A DNA stretch of 11,164 nt from Pseudomonadota bacterium (GCA_023419995.1 JAEZXF010000457.1:1-11164), one strand, 5' to 3'; positions 1 to 7,511 are shown, counted from the first letter of the stretch. A program made the numbers and translations. The notes: generated by a model from the letters alone, not told the origin.

Positions 1-1569
1 GGTCTGTTCTTCCGGCGCGCCATGTTCTTTCACCAGCCGCGAGAAGCGCCGCTCAATCACCTCGCGCATCATGCCGAAATCGTCGCCCGGCGTAATGTCC
101 GTCGAGCGGATGTTGAACTTGCGGTACTGGTTCTTCACGAAGCCTTCGGGGCCGGCGCCGATCATCGCGCCGACCGCGTTCGTGCCCATGATGTGCGAGT
201 TGTCGTAGACCTCGATGCGCCGGGGCGGCCGGTCGAGCGCGAAGGTGTCGGCAAGCCCGGCGAGAAGGCGCGCCTGCGACGAGGTTTCGGCCAGCCTGCG
301 CCCCAGCGCCTCGCGCGCGTTCTGGTGGGCGTGGTCGACGAGCTTCTTCTTCTCGCCGCGCTGCGGCACCGACACCGAGACGCGATGGCCGGCGCGCGTG
401 CCCAGCGCTTCCTCCAGCAGCGCCTGCTCCTCCACCGCGTGCGACAGGAGCACCATGCGCGGGCAGGGCTTGTCGTCGTAGAACTGGGCGAGGAAGGCGC
501 CGAGGACCTCGGCGGGCTCGAGCGACGGGTCCGCCTTGGGGAAGTAGGCGCGGTTGCCCCAGTTCAGCCCGGTGCGGAAGAAGAACACCTCGATGCAGTT
601 CTGCCCGCCTTCCTGGTGGATGGCGAAGACGTCGGCTTCCTCGAACGATTGCGGGTTGATGCCCTGGTGGGTCTGGATGTGCGACAGGGCCGAGAGCCGG
701 TCGCGGTAGATCGCCGCGCGCTCGAAATCGAGATCGTCGGAGGCCTCGCGCATCGCCTGCGCGATCTCCTCGACCACCCTGCTCGACCGGCCGGACAGGA
801 AGGCCTTCGCCTCCCGCACCAGCTCGGCATAGTCGTCGAGGCCGATCTCGCCGGTGCAGGGCGCGGAGCAGCGCTTGATCTGGAACAGCAGGCACGGCCG
901 CGTGCGGTTGGCATAGAAGGAATCGGTGCACGACCGCAGCAGGAACGCGCGCTGCAGCGCGTTGATGGTGCGGTCGACCGCGCCCGCCGAGGCGAACGGC
1001 CCGAAATAGTCGCCCTTGCGCGAGCGCGCGCCGCGATGCTTGTAGATGCCGGGCGCGGGATGGTCGCCGGTGATGACGATGTAGGGCAACGACTTGTCGT
1101 CGCGCATCAGCACGTTGAACGGAGGCTTGAACCGCTTGATGAGGTTGGCCTCGAGCAGCAGCGCTTCCGTCTCGGTGCGGGTGACGACGAACTCCATCGC
1201 CGCCGTGTCGCGCACCATGCGGCCGATGCGGTTGGTGTGGAAGCGGCCCTGCCCGTAGTCGCCGACGCGCTTCTTCAGGCTGCGCGCCTTGCCGACATAG
1301 AGCACGTCGCCGGCCCGGTTCATCATCCGGTAGACGCCGGGTGCGGCGGGGAGGCGCTTCGCCAGCCGCTGGATGACCTCGATGCCGACCGGGCCGTCCG
1401 TCTCGATCTTCAGCGCATCCCATTCGATGGCGGGCTGGCCGGCCTGCGACGGGGCCTCGTCCTCCTCTTCCGGCAGGACCTCCTCGGGCATCACCGTGTC
1501 GGACGCGCCGGCCATGGCCGCACGGCGTGCCGCCTCGTCGATGTCGTCCTGGCCGTCGCGCTGGGTCAT
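1..1569 (-). CDS. uvrC: UvrABC excinuclease subunit C (3' end outside window)
   Basis: UvrC makes both incisions flanking a DNA lesion in nucleotide excision repair, working with UvrB in the cytoplasm. The 523 visible residues hold the GIY-YIG nuclease domain (GVY at 78-80, YVG at 91-93, Arg101 and Glu140 at the positions expected for catalysis). Four cysteines at 214, 226, 234 and 238 have the 12/8/4 spacing of the UvrC iron-sulphur cluster. A UVR (UvrB-binding) helix pair lies near 262-294. The RNase H-like domain carries the acidic residue in IEVYDNSH (Asp456). The tandem helix-hairpin-helix tail and stop codon lie beyond the left edge; UvrC is usually about 610-680 residues. An acidic extension of about 70 residues precedes the nuclease domain, and Met48 is a possible internal start. 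The chosen ATG overlaps the stop of the upstream SDR gene (ATGA), with only a weak ribosome site, so translation is probably coupled. Confidence 0.97.
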   Translation of the reverse strand, partial: MTQRDGQDDIDEAARRAAMAGASDTVMPEEVLPEEEDEAPSQAGQPAIEWDALKIETDGPVGIEVIQRLAKRLPAAPGVYRMMNRAGDVLYVGKARSLKKRVGDYGQGRFHTNRIGRMVRDTAAMEFVVTRTETEALLLEANLIKRFKPPFNVLMRDDKSLPYIVITGDHPAPGIYKHRGARSRKGDYFGPFASAGAVDRTINALQRAFLLRSCTDSFYANRTRPCLLFQIKRCSAPCTGEIGLDDYAELVREAKAFLSGRSSRVVEEIAQAMREASDDLDFERAAIYRDRLSALSHIQTHQGINPQSFEEADVFAIHQEGGQNCIEVFFFRTGLNWGNRAYFPKADPSLEPAEVLGAFLAQFYDDKPCPRMVLLSHAVEEQALLEEALGTRAGHRVSVSVPQRGEKKKLVDHAHQNAREALGRRLAETSSQARLLAGLADTFALDRPPRRIEVYDNSHIMGTNAVGAMIGAGPEGFVKNQYRKFNIRSTDITPGDDFGMMREVIERRFSRLVKEHGAPEEQT

Positions 1570-2330
1570 TCGGCGATCCCGTAGATATCGGGCGTCTTCC
1601 AGGCAAGGTGCTGGCCGCCGTCGAGCGCGATCATCTGGCCGGTGACGGAGCGCGCCTGCCACAGATAGCGGATCGTGGCGCCGAACTCGGACAGATCCGG
1701 CCCGCGTCGTAGCAGCAGCCCCTCGACCTGCCGCGCGAAGTCCTCGGCCTGCTGGCGGTCGTTCTGCAGCGTCGGGCCGGGGCCGATGGCGTTGACGCGC
1801 ATCCGCGGGGCGTAGGCCTGGGCCATGGTGCGGGTCGCGGTCCACAGCGCCGATTTCGACAGCGTGTAGGAGAAGAACTTCGGCGTCGGCCGCCAGACGC
1901 GCTGGTCGATCAGGTTGACGACGAGGCCGTCCTCGCCGCTCGGCAGCTGCGCCGCCATCTCCCGGGCGAGCAGCGCCGGCGCCTTGAGGTGGAGCGCGAA
2001 GTGGGCATCCCACGTCTCCCAGTCGAAATCGTCGGCGGCGTCCTCCTCGAAGATCGACGCGTTGTTGACGAGCAGCCGCACGGGGCCGAGCCCCGCCGTC
2101 ACTTGCGGTAACAACTGCGCGGTCGCGTCCATGTCGGTCAGGTCGGCCTCGGCGAGCAACGTGCGGCCGCCGGCCGCCGCGATTTCGGCGGCGAGCGCAT
2201 CGGCCTCGTCGCGCGCGCCGTGATAGTGGATGGCGACGGCGAAGCCGTTGGCCGCCAGATCGCGCACGATCGCCTTTCCGATGCGCCGCGCCCCGCCGGT
2301 GACGAGGGCGACTGTCTGCCTGCCTGCCAT
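1566..2330 (-). CDS. SDR family oxidoreductase, FolM/PTR1 pteridine-reductase type
   Basis: This is a 254-residue NAD(P)H-dependent short-chain dehydrogenase/reductase. The Rossmann nucleotide loop is TGGARRIG (11-18), with Arg in place of the usual second Gly. NNAS is at 89-92. The usual catalytic Ser is replaced by Asp142, 13 residues before Tyr155, with Lys159 following (YTLSK). Asp-x12-Tyr-x3-Lys together with the TGxxxRxG loop is the signature of pteridine reductase PTR1 and FolM, which reduce dihydromonapterin or dihydrobiopterin. I infer a role in tetrahydropterin/folate metabolism; the substrate is not proven. The start has a GGGGTGA ribosome site (2334-2340). The gene is first in an operon with uvrC, with a 4-nt ATGA overlap, and has its own candidate promoter. 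Without the catalytic variation it would be called only a generic SDR. Confidence 0.93.
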   Translation of the reverse strand: MAGRQTVALVTGGARRIGKAIVRDLAANGFAVAIHYHGARDEADALAAEIAAAGGRTLLAEADLTDMDATAQLLPQVTAGLGPVRLLVNNASIFEEDAADDFDWETWDAHFALHLKAPALLAREMAAQLPSGEDGLVVNLIDQRVWRPTPKFFSYTLSKSALWTATRTMAQAYAPRMRVNAIGPGPTLQNDRQQAEDFARQVEGLLLRRGPDLSEFGATIRYLWQARSVTGQMIALDGGQHLAWKTPDIYGIAE

Positions 2331-2405
2331 GGATCACCCCGTTTTGACCGGACGCGCCGCCGCTCCACAGCGGGAAGGGCGGGGATTCGCGAGCCGGCTT
2401 GCCCA

Positions 2406-2434
2406 GATATAGGCGCAGTCGCCGCCGCGACCAA
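2406..2434 (-). promoter_or_regulatory. Candidate housekeeping promoter of the SDR-uvrC operon
   Basis: On the minus strand a -35-like CTTGGTC (core 2429-2434) and a -10-like CTATATC (core 2406-2411) are separated by exactly 17 nt. The -10 contains the full rhizobial CTATAT consensus and the -35 keeps TTG. Predicted initiation near 2399 gives a leader of about 70 nt before the ATG at 2330. This is inferred from sequence only. Confidence 0.5.
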
Positions 2435-2656
2435 GCACGCCTGACGGACGGGCGAAATCCTTCCGCCGCGGCAGGTGTTGCACAACGGCAACGTCAAGGT
2501 TCTGCCTCATTCCAGCCGGGGAATCACCCATTTTCGAGTGCTGTTCGGCCGCATTCCGCCGCCAAATAGGGAACCGCAGACGCAGCCGGCCGTTCACCTC
2601 CCATCGCGGCGGGGCGTCATGACAAGGGGGAAGCGAGTGACATGCTTCCTTGCGGC

Positions 2657-2663
2657 AAAGGAG
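2657..2663 (+). promoter_or_regulatory. Ribosome binding site that fixes the outer-membrane protein start
   Basis: AAAGGAG lies 8 nt before the ATG at 2672 and is a near-perfect Shine-Dalgarno sequence. It argues against the in-frame ATG at 2642, which would add ten residues (MLPCGKGVTR) in front of a well-formed signal peptide and has no such site. Confidence 0.85.
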
Positions 2664-2671
2664 TAACAAGA

Positions 2672-3331
2672 ATGAACACCACCAAGAGATTCGCCCTGTC
2701 GGCCGCTGCCGTGATGGGTCTTTCCGCCCCGGCCTTCGCGGCCGACGTCGTCTATCAGGAGCCCCCGGCACCCGCGCCGATCATCGAGTCCGCGCCCGTC
2801 AGCTCGTGGGCCGGCCCCTATGCCGGTCTGCATCTCGGCTACGGCTTCGGCGGCAGCGCCGAGACCACGGTCGGCGGCGTCGCCAACGACATCGGCACCA
2901 GCGGCTGGCTCGGCGGCGGCTTCGGCGGCTTCAACGTGCAGAACGGCCAGTTCGTGTACGGTGCCGAGGCCGACGTGAACTACAGCGGCGTCGACGGCAC
3001 CAATGCCGGTGAGGCTGCCCGCTCGCGCATCGACGGCTCGCTGCGTGGCCGTCTGGGCTACGCCGTCAACGACGACGTCCTCCTCTACGGCACCGCCGGT
3101 TTTGCGGCCGCGCGCCTGCGCGTCACCGATGCCGCCGCCGCGCGCGACACCAACCTGATGCTCGGCTACACGGTCGGCGCCGGCACCGACGTCAAGCTCA
3201 CCGACGATGTCTTCGCCCGTGCGGAGTACCGCTACAGCGACTACGGCTCGGAGACGTTCAACCTGACCGCTCCGACCAGCGTCGACTCGAGCAACCATCG
3301 CGTCACCGTCGGTCTCGGTATCAAGTTCTGA
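2672..3331 (+). CDS. Outer-membrane beta-barrel protein, Omp25/Omp31-like
   Basis: This 219-residue precursor has a classical Sec signal peptide: a basic start (MNTTKRF), a hydrophobic core, and cleavage after AFA at residue 23. A short proline-rich linker (about 31-42) leads to the barrel opening WAGPYAGLHLGYGFGG (46-61). Alternating hydrophobic, Gly- and aromatic-rich strands follow. The protein ends in a C-terminal Phe (VGLGIKF), the usual signal for BAM-mediated insertion. This pattern fits the small eight-stranded OmpA-like barrels of Brucella and Rhizobium (Omp25/Omp31, heme-binding Hbp relatives). They contribute to envelope stability and surface interactions; the ligand here cannot be told from sequence. 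The gene stands alone with a strong ribosome site and its own terminator, as expected for an abundant protein. Confidence 0.93.
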   Translation: MNTTKRFALSAAAVMGLSAPAFAADVVYQEPPAPAPIIESAPVSSWAGPYAGLHLGYGFGGSAETTVGGVANDIGTSGWLGGGFGGFNVQNGQFVYGAEADVNYSGVDGTNAGEAARSRIDGSLRGRLGYAVNDDVLLYGTAGFAAARLRVTDAAAARDTNLMLGYTVGAGTDVKLTDDVFARAEYRYSDYGSETFNLTAPTSVDSSNHRVTVGLGIKF

Positions 3332-3349
3332 CCGGACGGCAATGCGGAC

Positions 3350-3380
3350 AAAAGGCCCGGAGAAATCCGGGCCTTTTTCT
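3350..3380 (+). terminator. Rho-independent terminator, probably bidirectional
   Basis: A perfect 10-bp stem, AAAGGCCCGG (3351-3360) with CCGGGCCTTT (3367-3376), is extended by A3350-T3377. It has a 6-nt loop and a T-rich tail (TTTTTCTTT, 3374-3382). It begins 18 nt after the stop of the outer-membrane protein gene. Read on the minus strand the stem is followed by TTTT, so it can also end the GST operon that stops at 3392. Confidence 0.93.
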
Positions 3381-3391
3381 TTGCCTTGTGC

Positions 3392-3991
3392 TCAGGCGGT
3401 CGGCACCAGCGCGGCGAGCTCGGGGAAGCGCTCGTCGAAGCGCTTGACCCAGCGCCTGAGCCTGGGCCGGCCGCGCTCCCACTGCCCCTCGAATCGCAGC
3501 GCCAGATAGCCAAGCGTCGCCCGCAGCGCGATGACGCCGCCGTCGGCCTTCTTGACCAGCTTGGGCGGGCTCGTCTCCAGCAGGTCGAGCGCGCGCATCG
3601 CCTTGCTCCACTGCTTGTCCAGCCATGGCTGGTGGACCTTCTCCTCTGGCCGCGCCCGGCGCTCGTAGACGTGGGCGAGCAGGCAGTCGTTGATGCCGTC
3701 GGCCAGCGCCTCCAGCCTCTCGGCCTGCAGCCGCCTGTCGGCCTTGCGCGGAAACAGCGTCCCGCCCGACATGCGGTTGAGATGCTGGGTAATGGCGCGG
3801 CTGTCGAACACGCCGTCGCCGTCGTCGGTGATCAGCACCGGGATCTTGCCGAGGGGGTTGGCGGCGAGAAGCTCGGCCGGCTGGTCGGCCGTGTTGACGA
3901 CGCGCGCTTCCGCATCGATCTCGCACCATGCCGCCGCCATGCGCACCTTGGCGCTGTAGGGCGACGGGGGCGAGTAGAGTATCGTTGCCAT
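3392..3991 (-). CDS. Glutathione S-transferase family protein
   Basis: This 199-residue cytosolic protein has the GST fold. The N-terminal thioredoxin-like domain (about 1-78) starts MATILYSPPSPYSAKVR, offering Ser10/Ser13 near the glutathione thiol. It carries NPLGKIPVL (45-53) with the cis-proline loop, then VFDSRAI (61-67), where Asp-Ser normally binds the gamma-glutamyl group. An alpha-helical C-terminal domain follows (about 85-195). It probably conjugates or reduces substrates with glutathione; the substrate is unknown. The start is set by GGAGG (4000-4004) 8 nt upstream of the ATG. The frame stays open far upstream, to 4558, but that part overlaps the ribonuclease in another frame and does not resemble GST. 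It is the last gene of a three-gene set, 29 nt after the ribonuclease stop. Confidence 0.93.
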   Translation of the reverse strand: MATILYSPPSPYSAKVRMAAAWCEIDAEARVVNTADQPAELLAANPLGKIPVLITDDGDGVFDSRAITQHLNRMSGGTLFPRKADRRLQAERLEALADGINDCLLAHVYERRARPEEKVHQPWLDKQWSKAMRALDLLETSPPKLVKKADGGVIALRATLGYLALRFEGQWERGRPRLRRWVKRFDERFPELAALVPTA

Positions 3992-4020
3992 TTCGGTTTC
4001 CTCCGGGCTGTTCTCGTCCG

Positions 4021-4680
4021 TCACTGCGGCGCGGGCATCGACGCCTGCGGCAGGCGGCAGGCGCGCGCGTCGACCTGCGGGCAGGAGCGGAACTCCATGT
4101 CTTTCGTCAGGCAGACGCGCACCTCGGAAAGGTGGCGTCCGCCGCAGGCGACGGCGATGCCGTCCGCCTTCATGCCGGGATTGGCGGCGAGGAAGGCGTC
4201 TTCCACCGCATCGGGAGAGACGCGCGCGTCCCTGGCGACGTTCTCGTAGCGGTCGGGGACGGCGACGCGGTCGCGCGCCGCGCGCACCAGCGTGAAGTAG
4301 TCTTCCTGGCTGACCCCGGCGCACGAGCCGTGCTTGCGCCACTGGTGCCCCATCAGCCCCGCCGACGGCATCAGGTCGCGATACCGCCGCGTCAGCTCTC
4401 CCGGCACCCGGTTCGGCTCCCGGCTGGCGCAGTATTCCGGCCATCCGTTCTCGAACTGCGGCCACAGGCCGTGGACGACGAAGCCGAGCTCGCGCCCGCT
4501 CGCACATTGCTGGCGGTTGGCGTCGTCGCCCTCGATCTCGCAGTAGCTCGGCGACCACGTCAGGGCGAGGACGAAGAAGTCGTAGCCCTCACCCCCCGGC
4601 AGCGTGCTGTCGCCGGAGGCGGACGGCGCGCAGGCCATGAGCAGCGATGCCAGAAGAAGCGGCGAGAACGTGCGGCGCAT
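4021..4680 (-). CDS. T2-family ribonuclease, exported (possible lipoprotein)
   Basis: This 219-residue protein is of the RNase T2/RNase I family, which cleaves single-stranded RNA through a 2',3'-cyclic phosphate, usually in the periplasm or outside the cell. The N-terminus (MRRTFSPLLLASLLMAC) is a signal peptide with a possible lipobox LMAC at Cys17, so it may be membrane-anchored. Conserved site 1 is HGLWP (His70). Conserved site 2 is HQWRKHGSC (His112, Lys116, His117). The residue after His112 is Gln113, where most family members have a catalytic Glu. Further cysteines (47, 59, 84, 120, 180, 190, 200, 208) suggest disulphides. The ATG at 4680 overlaps the stop of the upstream gene by one base (TGATG), which argues for coupled translation. 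Two in-frame GTG codons at 4683 and 4686 are less likely starts. Confidence 0.92.
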   Translation of the reverse strand: MRRTFSPLLLASLLMACAPSASGDSTLPGGEGYDFFVLALTWSPSYCEIEGDDANRQQCASGRELGFVVHGLWPQFENGWPEYCASREPNRVPGELTRRYRDLMPSAGLMGHQWRKHGSCAGVSQEDYFTLVRAARDRVAVPDRYENVARDARVSPDAVEDAFLAANPGMKADGIAVACGGRHLSEVRVCLTKDMEFRSCPQVDARACRLPQASMPAPQ

Positions 4681-5126
4681 CACCACAGGGCAGGGCGGAG
4701 CACCCGGCAGCGGCCGTCATAGACCTTCCAGCGGTCGAAGCCCGCCAGGCAGAACTCGACGTTGCTGCCGAGGCCGGCGAAGCCCATCGGCCGCTCGATG
4801 ACGTACCACACGTCATGGGTGCGGCCGTTGGTCAGGTCCGCCTTGGCGTGGCAGTAGCGTCGCTCGATCGGGCGCTCGCCGGCGATCTGCGGCTGGTACC
4901 TGGTCTCGCCGATGCGGCGGAAGTCCGCGATGCCGACATTGGGCAGGTTCGGCACGTTGTTCACCTGGTGCCGGAAGCGGCTGGCGATGCGGTTCAGCAC
5001 CGCGTCGTTGCCGCAGATGCCGGGCGCGTCGATGGCGACGGCGACCGGGTCGGCGGCCTGCGCGGCGACGCCGCCGCCGGCGAGCGCAAGCATGGATGCA
5101 AGCAGCAGTCGGGCAAGGCGGGTCAT
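4680..5126 (-). CDS. Conserved exported protein of unknown function, four cysteines
   Basis: This is a 148-residue precursor. The signal peptide (MTRLARLLLASMLALAGGGVAAQA) is followed by a mature part starting ADPVAV at about residue 25. The mature protein has exactly four cysteines (38, 92, 126, 140), enough for two disulphides in the periplasm. Its C-terminal half has tightly spaced aromatic and Gly segments such as VWYVIERPMGFAG (106-118) and FDRWKVYDGRCRVLRP (130-145). It looks like a family I recall as conserved hypothetical in Rhizobiales, but I recognise no enzyme motif and assign no function. The start has GGAGAG 5 nt upstream. It leads a likely operon with the T2 ribonuclease (1-nt TGATG overlap) and the GST, which hints at a partner or envelope role with the ribonuclease. 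That link is inference only. Confidence 0.85.
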   Translation of the reverse strand: MTRLARLLLASMLALAGGGVAAQAADPVAVAIDAPGICGNDAVLNRIASRFRHQVNNVPNLPNVGIADFRRIGETRYQPQIAGERPIERRYCHAKADLTNGRTHDVWYVIERPMGFAGLGSNVEFCLAGFDRWKVYDGRCRVLRPALW

Positions 5127-5443
5127 GAATTCTCTCCGGCGGGTGGATGAATCACGCAAATCGAGGCGCGGCGGCAGTCTGATGAATGCGCGTGGTGCGG
5201 TCAAGCACCGAGCTGCAACCGCAGTGCGCCCGGCCGGGCCATGCCGCGCCTGATCCCGGGGAAATCGACGCGAAGGGCACAGATTCGGAAAGGCTGGTCG
5301 GCGCGGGCATCGGCGGCGACATGGCTTCGCCCCGCTCCTCGGTCGGTTAGGTATTGCGCCCGGCGCCGGAGCGGTGCTGCCCGCGCTCACCCGGTCCCGG
5401 CCGTCCAGCCGCTCCCAATCGCGCCGAGGCGTCGCCGCACGCC
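5127..5443. other. Intergenic region between rlmJ and the exported-protein operon
   Basis: These 317 nt lie between two minus-strand units. Near the downstream operon there is a candidate promoter (5176-5204) and upstream of it a perfect 12-bp palindrome GCCCGGCCGGGC (5228-5239). A second 10-bp palindrome CCGGCGCCGG lies at 5360-5369. I see no hairpin followed by a T tract after the rlmJ stop, so how that transcript ends is unclear. Reading frames on both strands are open here, but none has a credible start or recognisable protein. Confidence 0.5.
5176..5204 (-). promoter_or_regulatory. Candidate promoter of the exported protein / RNase T2 / GST operon
   Basis: On the minus strand a -35-like GCTTGACC (core TTGACC, 5199-5204) is followed after 17 nt by CAGACT (5176-5181), a 3/6 match to TATAAT. 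Initiation near 5169 would give a leader of about 42 nt before the ATG at 5126. The -35 is good and the -10 is poor. Confidence 0.4.
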
Positions 5444-6289
5444 TCATTCGCGCGCCAGCCATTCCATCTGCGCGCTGGCGTCTCTTTCCCCGAGCAGGTC
5501 GCGCAGGGCGGGCAGCACCGCCGTCATCTCCTCCTCGAGGACGAAAGGCGGGTTGACCACCACCATGCCGCAGCCGTCGAGCCTCGGCTCGGGCGAGGGC
5601 GGGCGGAGCGCCAGCGTGATGTCGGCGATCCGGGCGATGCCGCTTTCTCGCAGGCGCTGGCGGAAGCGCCGGACCGCGGCATGGTCCTTGACCGGATACC
5701 ACAGCGCATAGGTGCCGCCCGGCCAGCGGCGGTGCGCGGCGGCGAGGCCGTCCGCCAGCCTGTCGAAGTCGCCTTCCTTCTCGAACGGCGGATCGACCAG
5801 GACGAGGCCGCGCTTCTCCTTCGGCGGCACATGCGCGCCGAGCGCCAGCCAGCCGTCGAGCGCGATGACGCGCACCTGCCAGTCGCCTGCGAAGCGCGCC
5901 TTGAGGGCGAGGCCGTCCTCGGGGTGCAGCTCGATCGCCGTCAGGCGGTCGCTCTCGCGCAGCAGCCGGCGGGTCAGAAGCGGCGAGCCGGGATAGAACC
6001 GCAGCGGCCCGCCTTCGTTCAGCGACCGCACCGCGTCGAGATAGGGGGCGAGGAGGGCGGCGGCCGGCTCCGGCAGCGGCGCATCGAGCAGCCTGCCGAT
6101 GCCGGCGCGCCACTCGCCGGTGCGCTGCGCCTCGTCGCCCGAGAGGTCGTAGAGGCCGGTGCCGGCATGGGTGTCGATGACGCGGAACGCGCCCGGCTTG
6201 CGCTTCAGGTACTCGACGATGCGCGCCAGCACCGCGTGCTTGAGCACGTCGGCGAAGTTCCCCGCATGGAAGGCATGGCGGTAGTTCAT
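5444..6289 (-). CDS. rlmJ: 23S rRNA (adenine2030-N6)-methyltransferase RlmJ
   Basis: This 281-residue protein matches the length of E. coli RlmJ (280 aa, formerly YhiR), an S-adenosylmethionine-dependent enzyme that makes m6A2030 in 23S rRNA. The diagnostic N-terminus MNYRHAFHAGNFADVLKH is present. A SAM-binding segment DTHAGTGLYDL follows (39-49), and the catalytic N6-methyltransferase motif is DPPFE (166-170), the D/N-PP-Y/F type. The family's inserted helical region lies at about 50-100. The ATG overlaps the TGA of the upstream phosphatase gene by 4 nt (ATGA) and is preceded by GGGAG. It is the last gene of the purM-purN-phosphatase-rlmJ unit. Confidence 0.96.
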   Translation of the reverse strand: MNYRHAFHAGNFADVLKHAVLARIVEYLKRKPGAFRVIDTHAGTGLYDLSGDEAQRTGEWRAGIGRLLDAPLPEPAAALLAPYLDAVRSLNEGGPLRFYPGSPLLTRRLLRESDRLTAIELHPEDGLALKARFAGDWQVRVIALDGWLALGAHVPPKEKRGLVLVDPPFEKEGDFDRLADGLAAAHRRWPGGTYALWYPVKDHAAVRRFRQRLRESGIARIADITLALRPPSPEPRLDGCGMVVVNPPFVLEEEMTAVLPALRDLLGERDASAQMEWLARE

Positions 6290-6810
6290 CGTCCGCTCCC
6301 GTCCCGCGGGGTGAGGAAATCGGCCAGCGCCGCGCGTCCGGGCCCGAGATCGGCCCAGTCGCCGTCGAAGGAGTGGCGGGCGAGCGCGGCGGTCGGGAAT
6401 TTCCTGCCCATCCGTTCCAGCGCTTCCGGCCGGCTGCCGGGGCCGGCGAGCAGGGCGGCCAATGTTTCGAGGCCCGGATTGTGGCCGATCACGAGAAGCG
6501 TCGCCACGGTCCCGGGCGTCGCCCTTGCCGCGGCGAGGATGCGCTCCGGCGGCGCCTCGTAGATGGCATCCTCGAACAGCGCGGGAATCTCGCCCGGCAG
6601 CCTGCGCGCCACCAGCTCCCATGTCTGGCGCGTGCGCAACGAGGACGACACCAGCGCCCTGTCCGGCAGCCAGCCGCGCCGCGCCATCTCGCGACCCATG
6701 CGGGGCGCTGCCTCGCGTCCGCGGCCGGCCAGCGGTCGGTCGAAATCGGCGAGGGCCGCGTCGTCCCAGCTCGACTTTGCGTGGCGCAGGAGAAGGAGGG
6801 TCTTCGCCAT
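6286..6810 (-). CDS. SixA-like histidine phosphatase family protein
   Basis: This is a 174-residue member of the histidine phosphatase (phosphoglycerate mutase-like) superfamily. The catalytic RHAKS motif (9-13) holds nucleophile His10. Arg59/Arg61 lie in SSLRTRQT, and the second catalytic His is in IGHNPGLE (His110). The compact size and RHAKSSW opening resemble SixA, the phosphohistidine phosphatase acting on the ArcB HPt domain in E. coli. In alphaproteobacteria the substrate of such proteins is generally unknown, so I stop at the family level. No signal peptide is seen, so it should be cytoplasmic. It starts 11 nt after the purN stop with GGGGCGGAG directly upstream, and its stop overlaps the rlmJ start, so it is co-transcribed with purine and rRNA-modification genes. 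Confidence 0.93.
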   Translation of the reverse strand: MAKTLLLLRHAKSSWDDAALADFDRPLAGRGREAAPRMGREMARRGWLPDRALVSSSLRTRQTWELVARRLPGEIPALFEDAIYEAPPERILAAARATPGTVATLLVIGHNPGLETLAALLAGPGSRPEALERMGRKFPTAALARHSFDGDWADLGPGRAALADFLTPRDGSGR

Positions 6811-6821
6811 CTCCGCCCCGG

Positions 6822-7511
6822 TCAGGGCGTCATGCGCGCGAGGCTCTCGATGTCGACGTCCTCGCCGGCCGGCCCGGGCGAAAGCAGCGCGCCGGCGGCA
6901 TGGACGCCGGAGAGCACGGTGCGGCCGTCCTCCATGCGTGCGCGGCCATCGGCCACCAGCCGCAGCGCCAGCGGATAGAGCTTGTGCTCGGCCGCCAGCA
7001 CCCGGCGCGCGAGCGCGTCCTCGTCGTCGCCGGGCAGCACGGGCACCGCCGCCTGGGCGATGATCGGGCCGGCGTCCATCTCGGCGGTGACGAAGTGCAC
7101 GGTGCAGCCGTGCACGCGCACGCCGTCCTCCAGCGCGCGCCTGTGCGTGTCGAGGCCGGGATAGAGCGGCAGCAGCGAGGGATGGATGTTGATGAGCCGC
7201 CCCGCCCACTTGCGCGTGAAGGCGGGTGACAGAAGCCGCATGTAGCCGGCGAGGCAGACGATGTCGGCCCGCAGCAGCGTCAGCTCCTCGTCGAGCGCCG
7301 CGTCGAGCGCGTCCTTCGTGGGATGGTCGGCGCGGGTGATGGCCTTGGCCTCGATGCCGAGCGCGGCGGCCGCGTTCAGGCCCTTGGCATCGACCTTGTC
7401 AGAGATGACGGCGACGATGCTGGCCGGATAGGCCGGATCGCCCACCGCCTCGGCCAGCGCCGCCATATTGGTGCCCCGGCCGGAAATCAGAACGACGACG
7501 CGCTTTCTCAT
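6822..7511 (-). CDS. purN: Phosphoribosylglycinamide formyltransferase (GART)
   Basis: PurN transfers the formyl group of 10-formyltetrahydrofolate to GAR, giving FGAR, the third step of de novo purine synthesis. The 229-residue protein has the phosphate-binding loop GRGTN (11-15) and catalytic Asn108 and His110 in INIHPSLLP. Asp146 in DAGPII aligns with E. coli Asn106/His108/Asp144 at a constant offset of two. The C-terminus is somewhat longer than in E. coli (212 aa). I chose the ATG at 7511, 5 nt after the purM stop. An in-frame GTG at 7520 would overlap that stop (GTGA) and add three residues, but its ribosome site would be too close. It lies directly downstream of purM in the same pathway. 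Confidence 0.97.
   Translation of the reverse strand: MRKRVVVLISGRGTNMAALAEAVGDPAYPASIVAVISDKVDAKGLNAAAALGIEAKAITRADHPTKDALDAALDEELTLLRADIVCLAGYMRLLSPAFTRKWAGRLINIHPSLLPLYPGLDTHRRALEDGVRVHGCTVHFVTAEMDAGPIIAQAAVPVLPGDDEDALARRVLAAEHKLYPLALRLVADGRARMEDGRTVLSGVHAAGALLSPGPAGEDVDIESLARMTP

Larger units (their letters stand above)
2331..2671. other. Divergent intergenic region between SDR and outer-membrane protein genes
   Basis: These 341 nt separate two divergent genes. The left part holds the candidate promoter for SDR-uvrC at 2406-2434. The right part, 2435-2656, should hold the promoter and 5' leader of the outer-membrane protein gene, but I could not find a -35/-10 pair that stands out. It contains GANTC methylation sites (for example GAATC at 2521-2525) and an 8-bp palindrome GTCATGAC at 2616-2623. 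I see no open reading frame with a credible start and no repeat or RNA gene. Confidence 0.6.

Noticed and set aside
22-1584. 520-codon open frame on the plus strand opposite uvrC
   Set aside because: It is the complement of a clear uvrC frame, with Arg/Ala/Asp/His-rich composition and no recognisable domain. Long antisense frames are expected at this GC content.
2478-2506. TTGCAC as a -35 box for the outer-membrane protein gene
   Set aside because: At 16-18 nt downstream there is only TCTGCC-like sequence with no resemblance to a -10 box, so I do not call this a promoter.
3392-4558. 388-codon frame suggesting a GST fused to an N-terminal domain
   Set aside because: The upstream half overlaps the T2 ribonuclease out of frame. 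A strong GGAGG site at 4000-4004 and a typical GST N-terminus place the start at 3991.
5360-5369. CCGGCGCCGG palindrome as a terminator for rlmJ
   Set aside because: There is no loop and no following T tract on the minus strand, so it does not look like an intrinsic terminator.
4680-6113. 477-codon minus-strand frame running from inside rlmJ through the intergenic region into the exported protein
   Set aside because: Only the last 148 codons (from 5126) have a ribosome site and a signal peptide. The rest overlaps rlmJ in another frame and resembles nothing.
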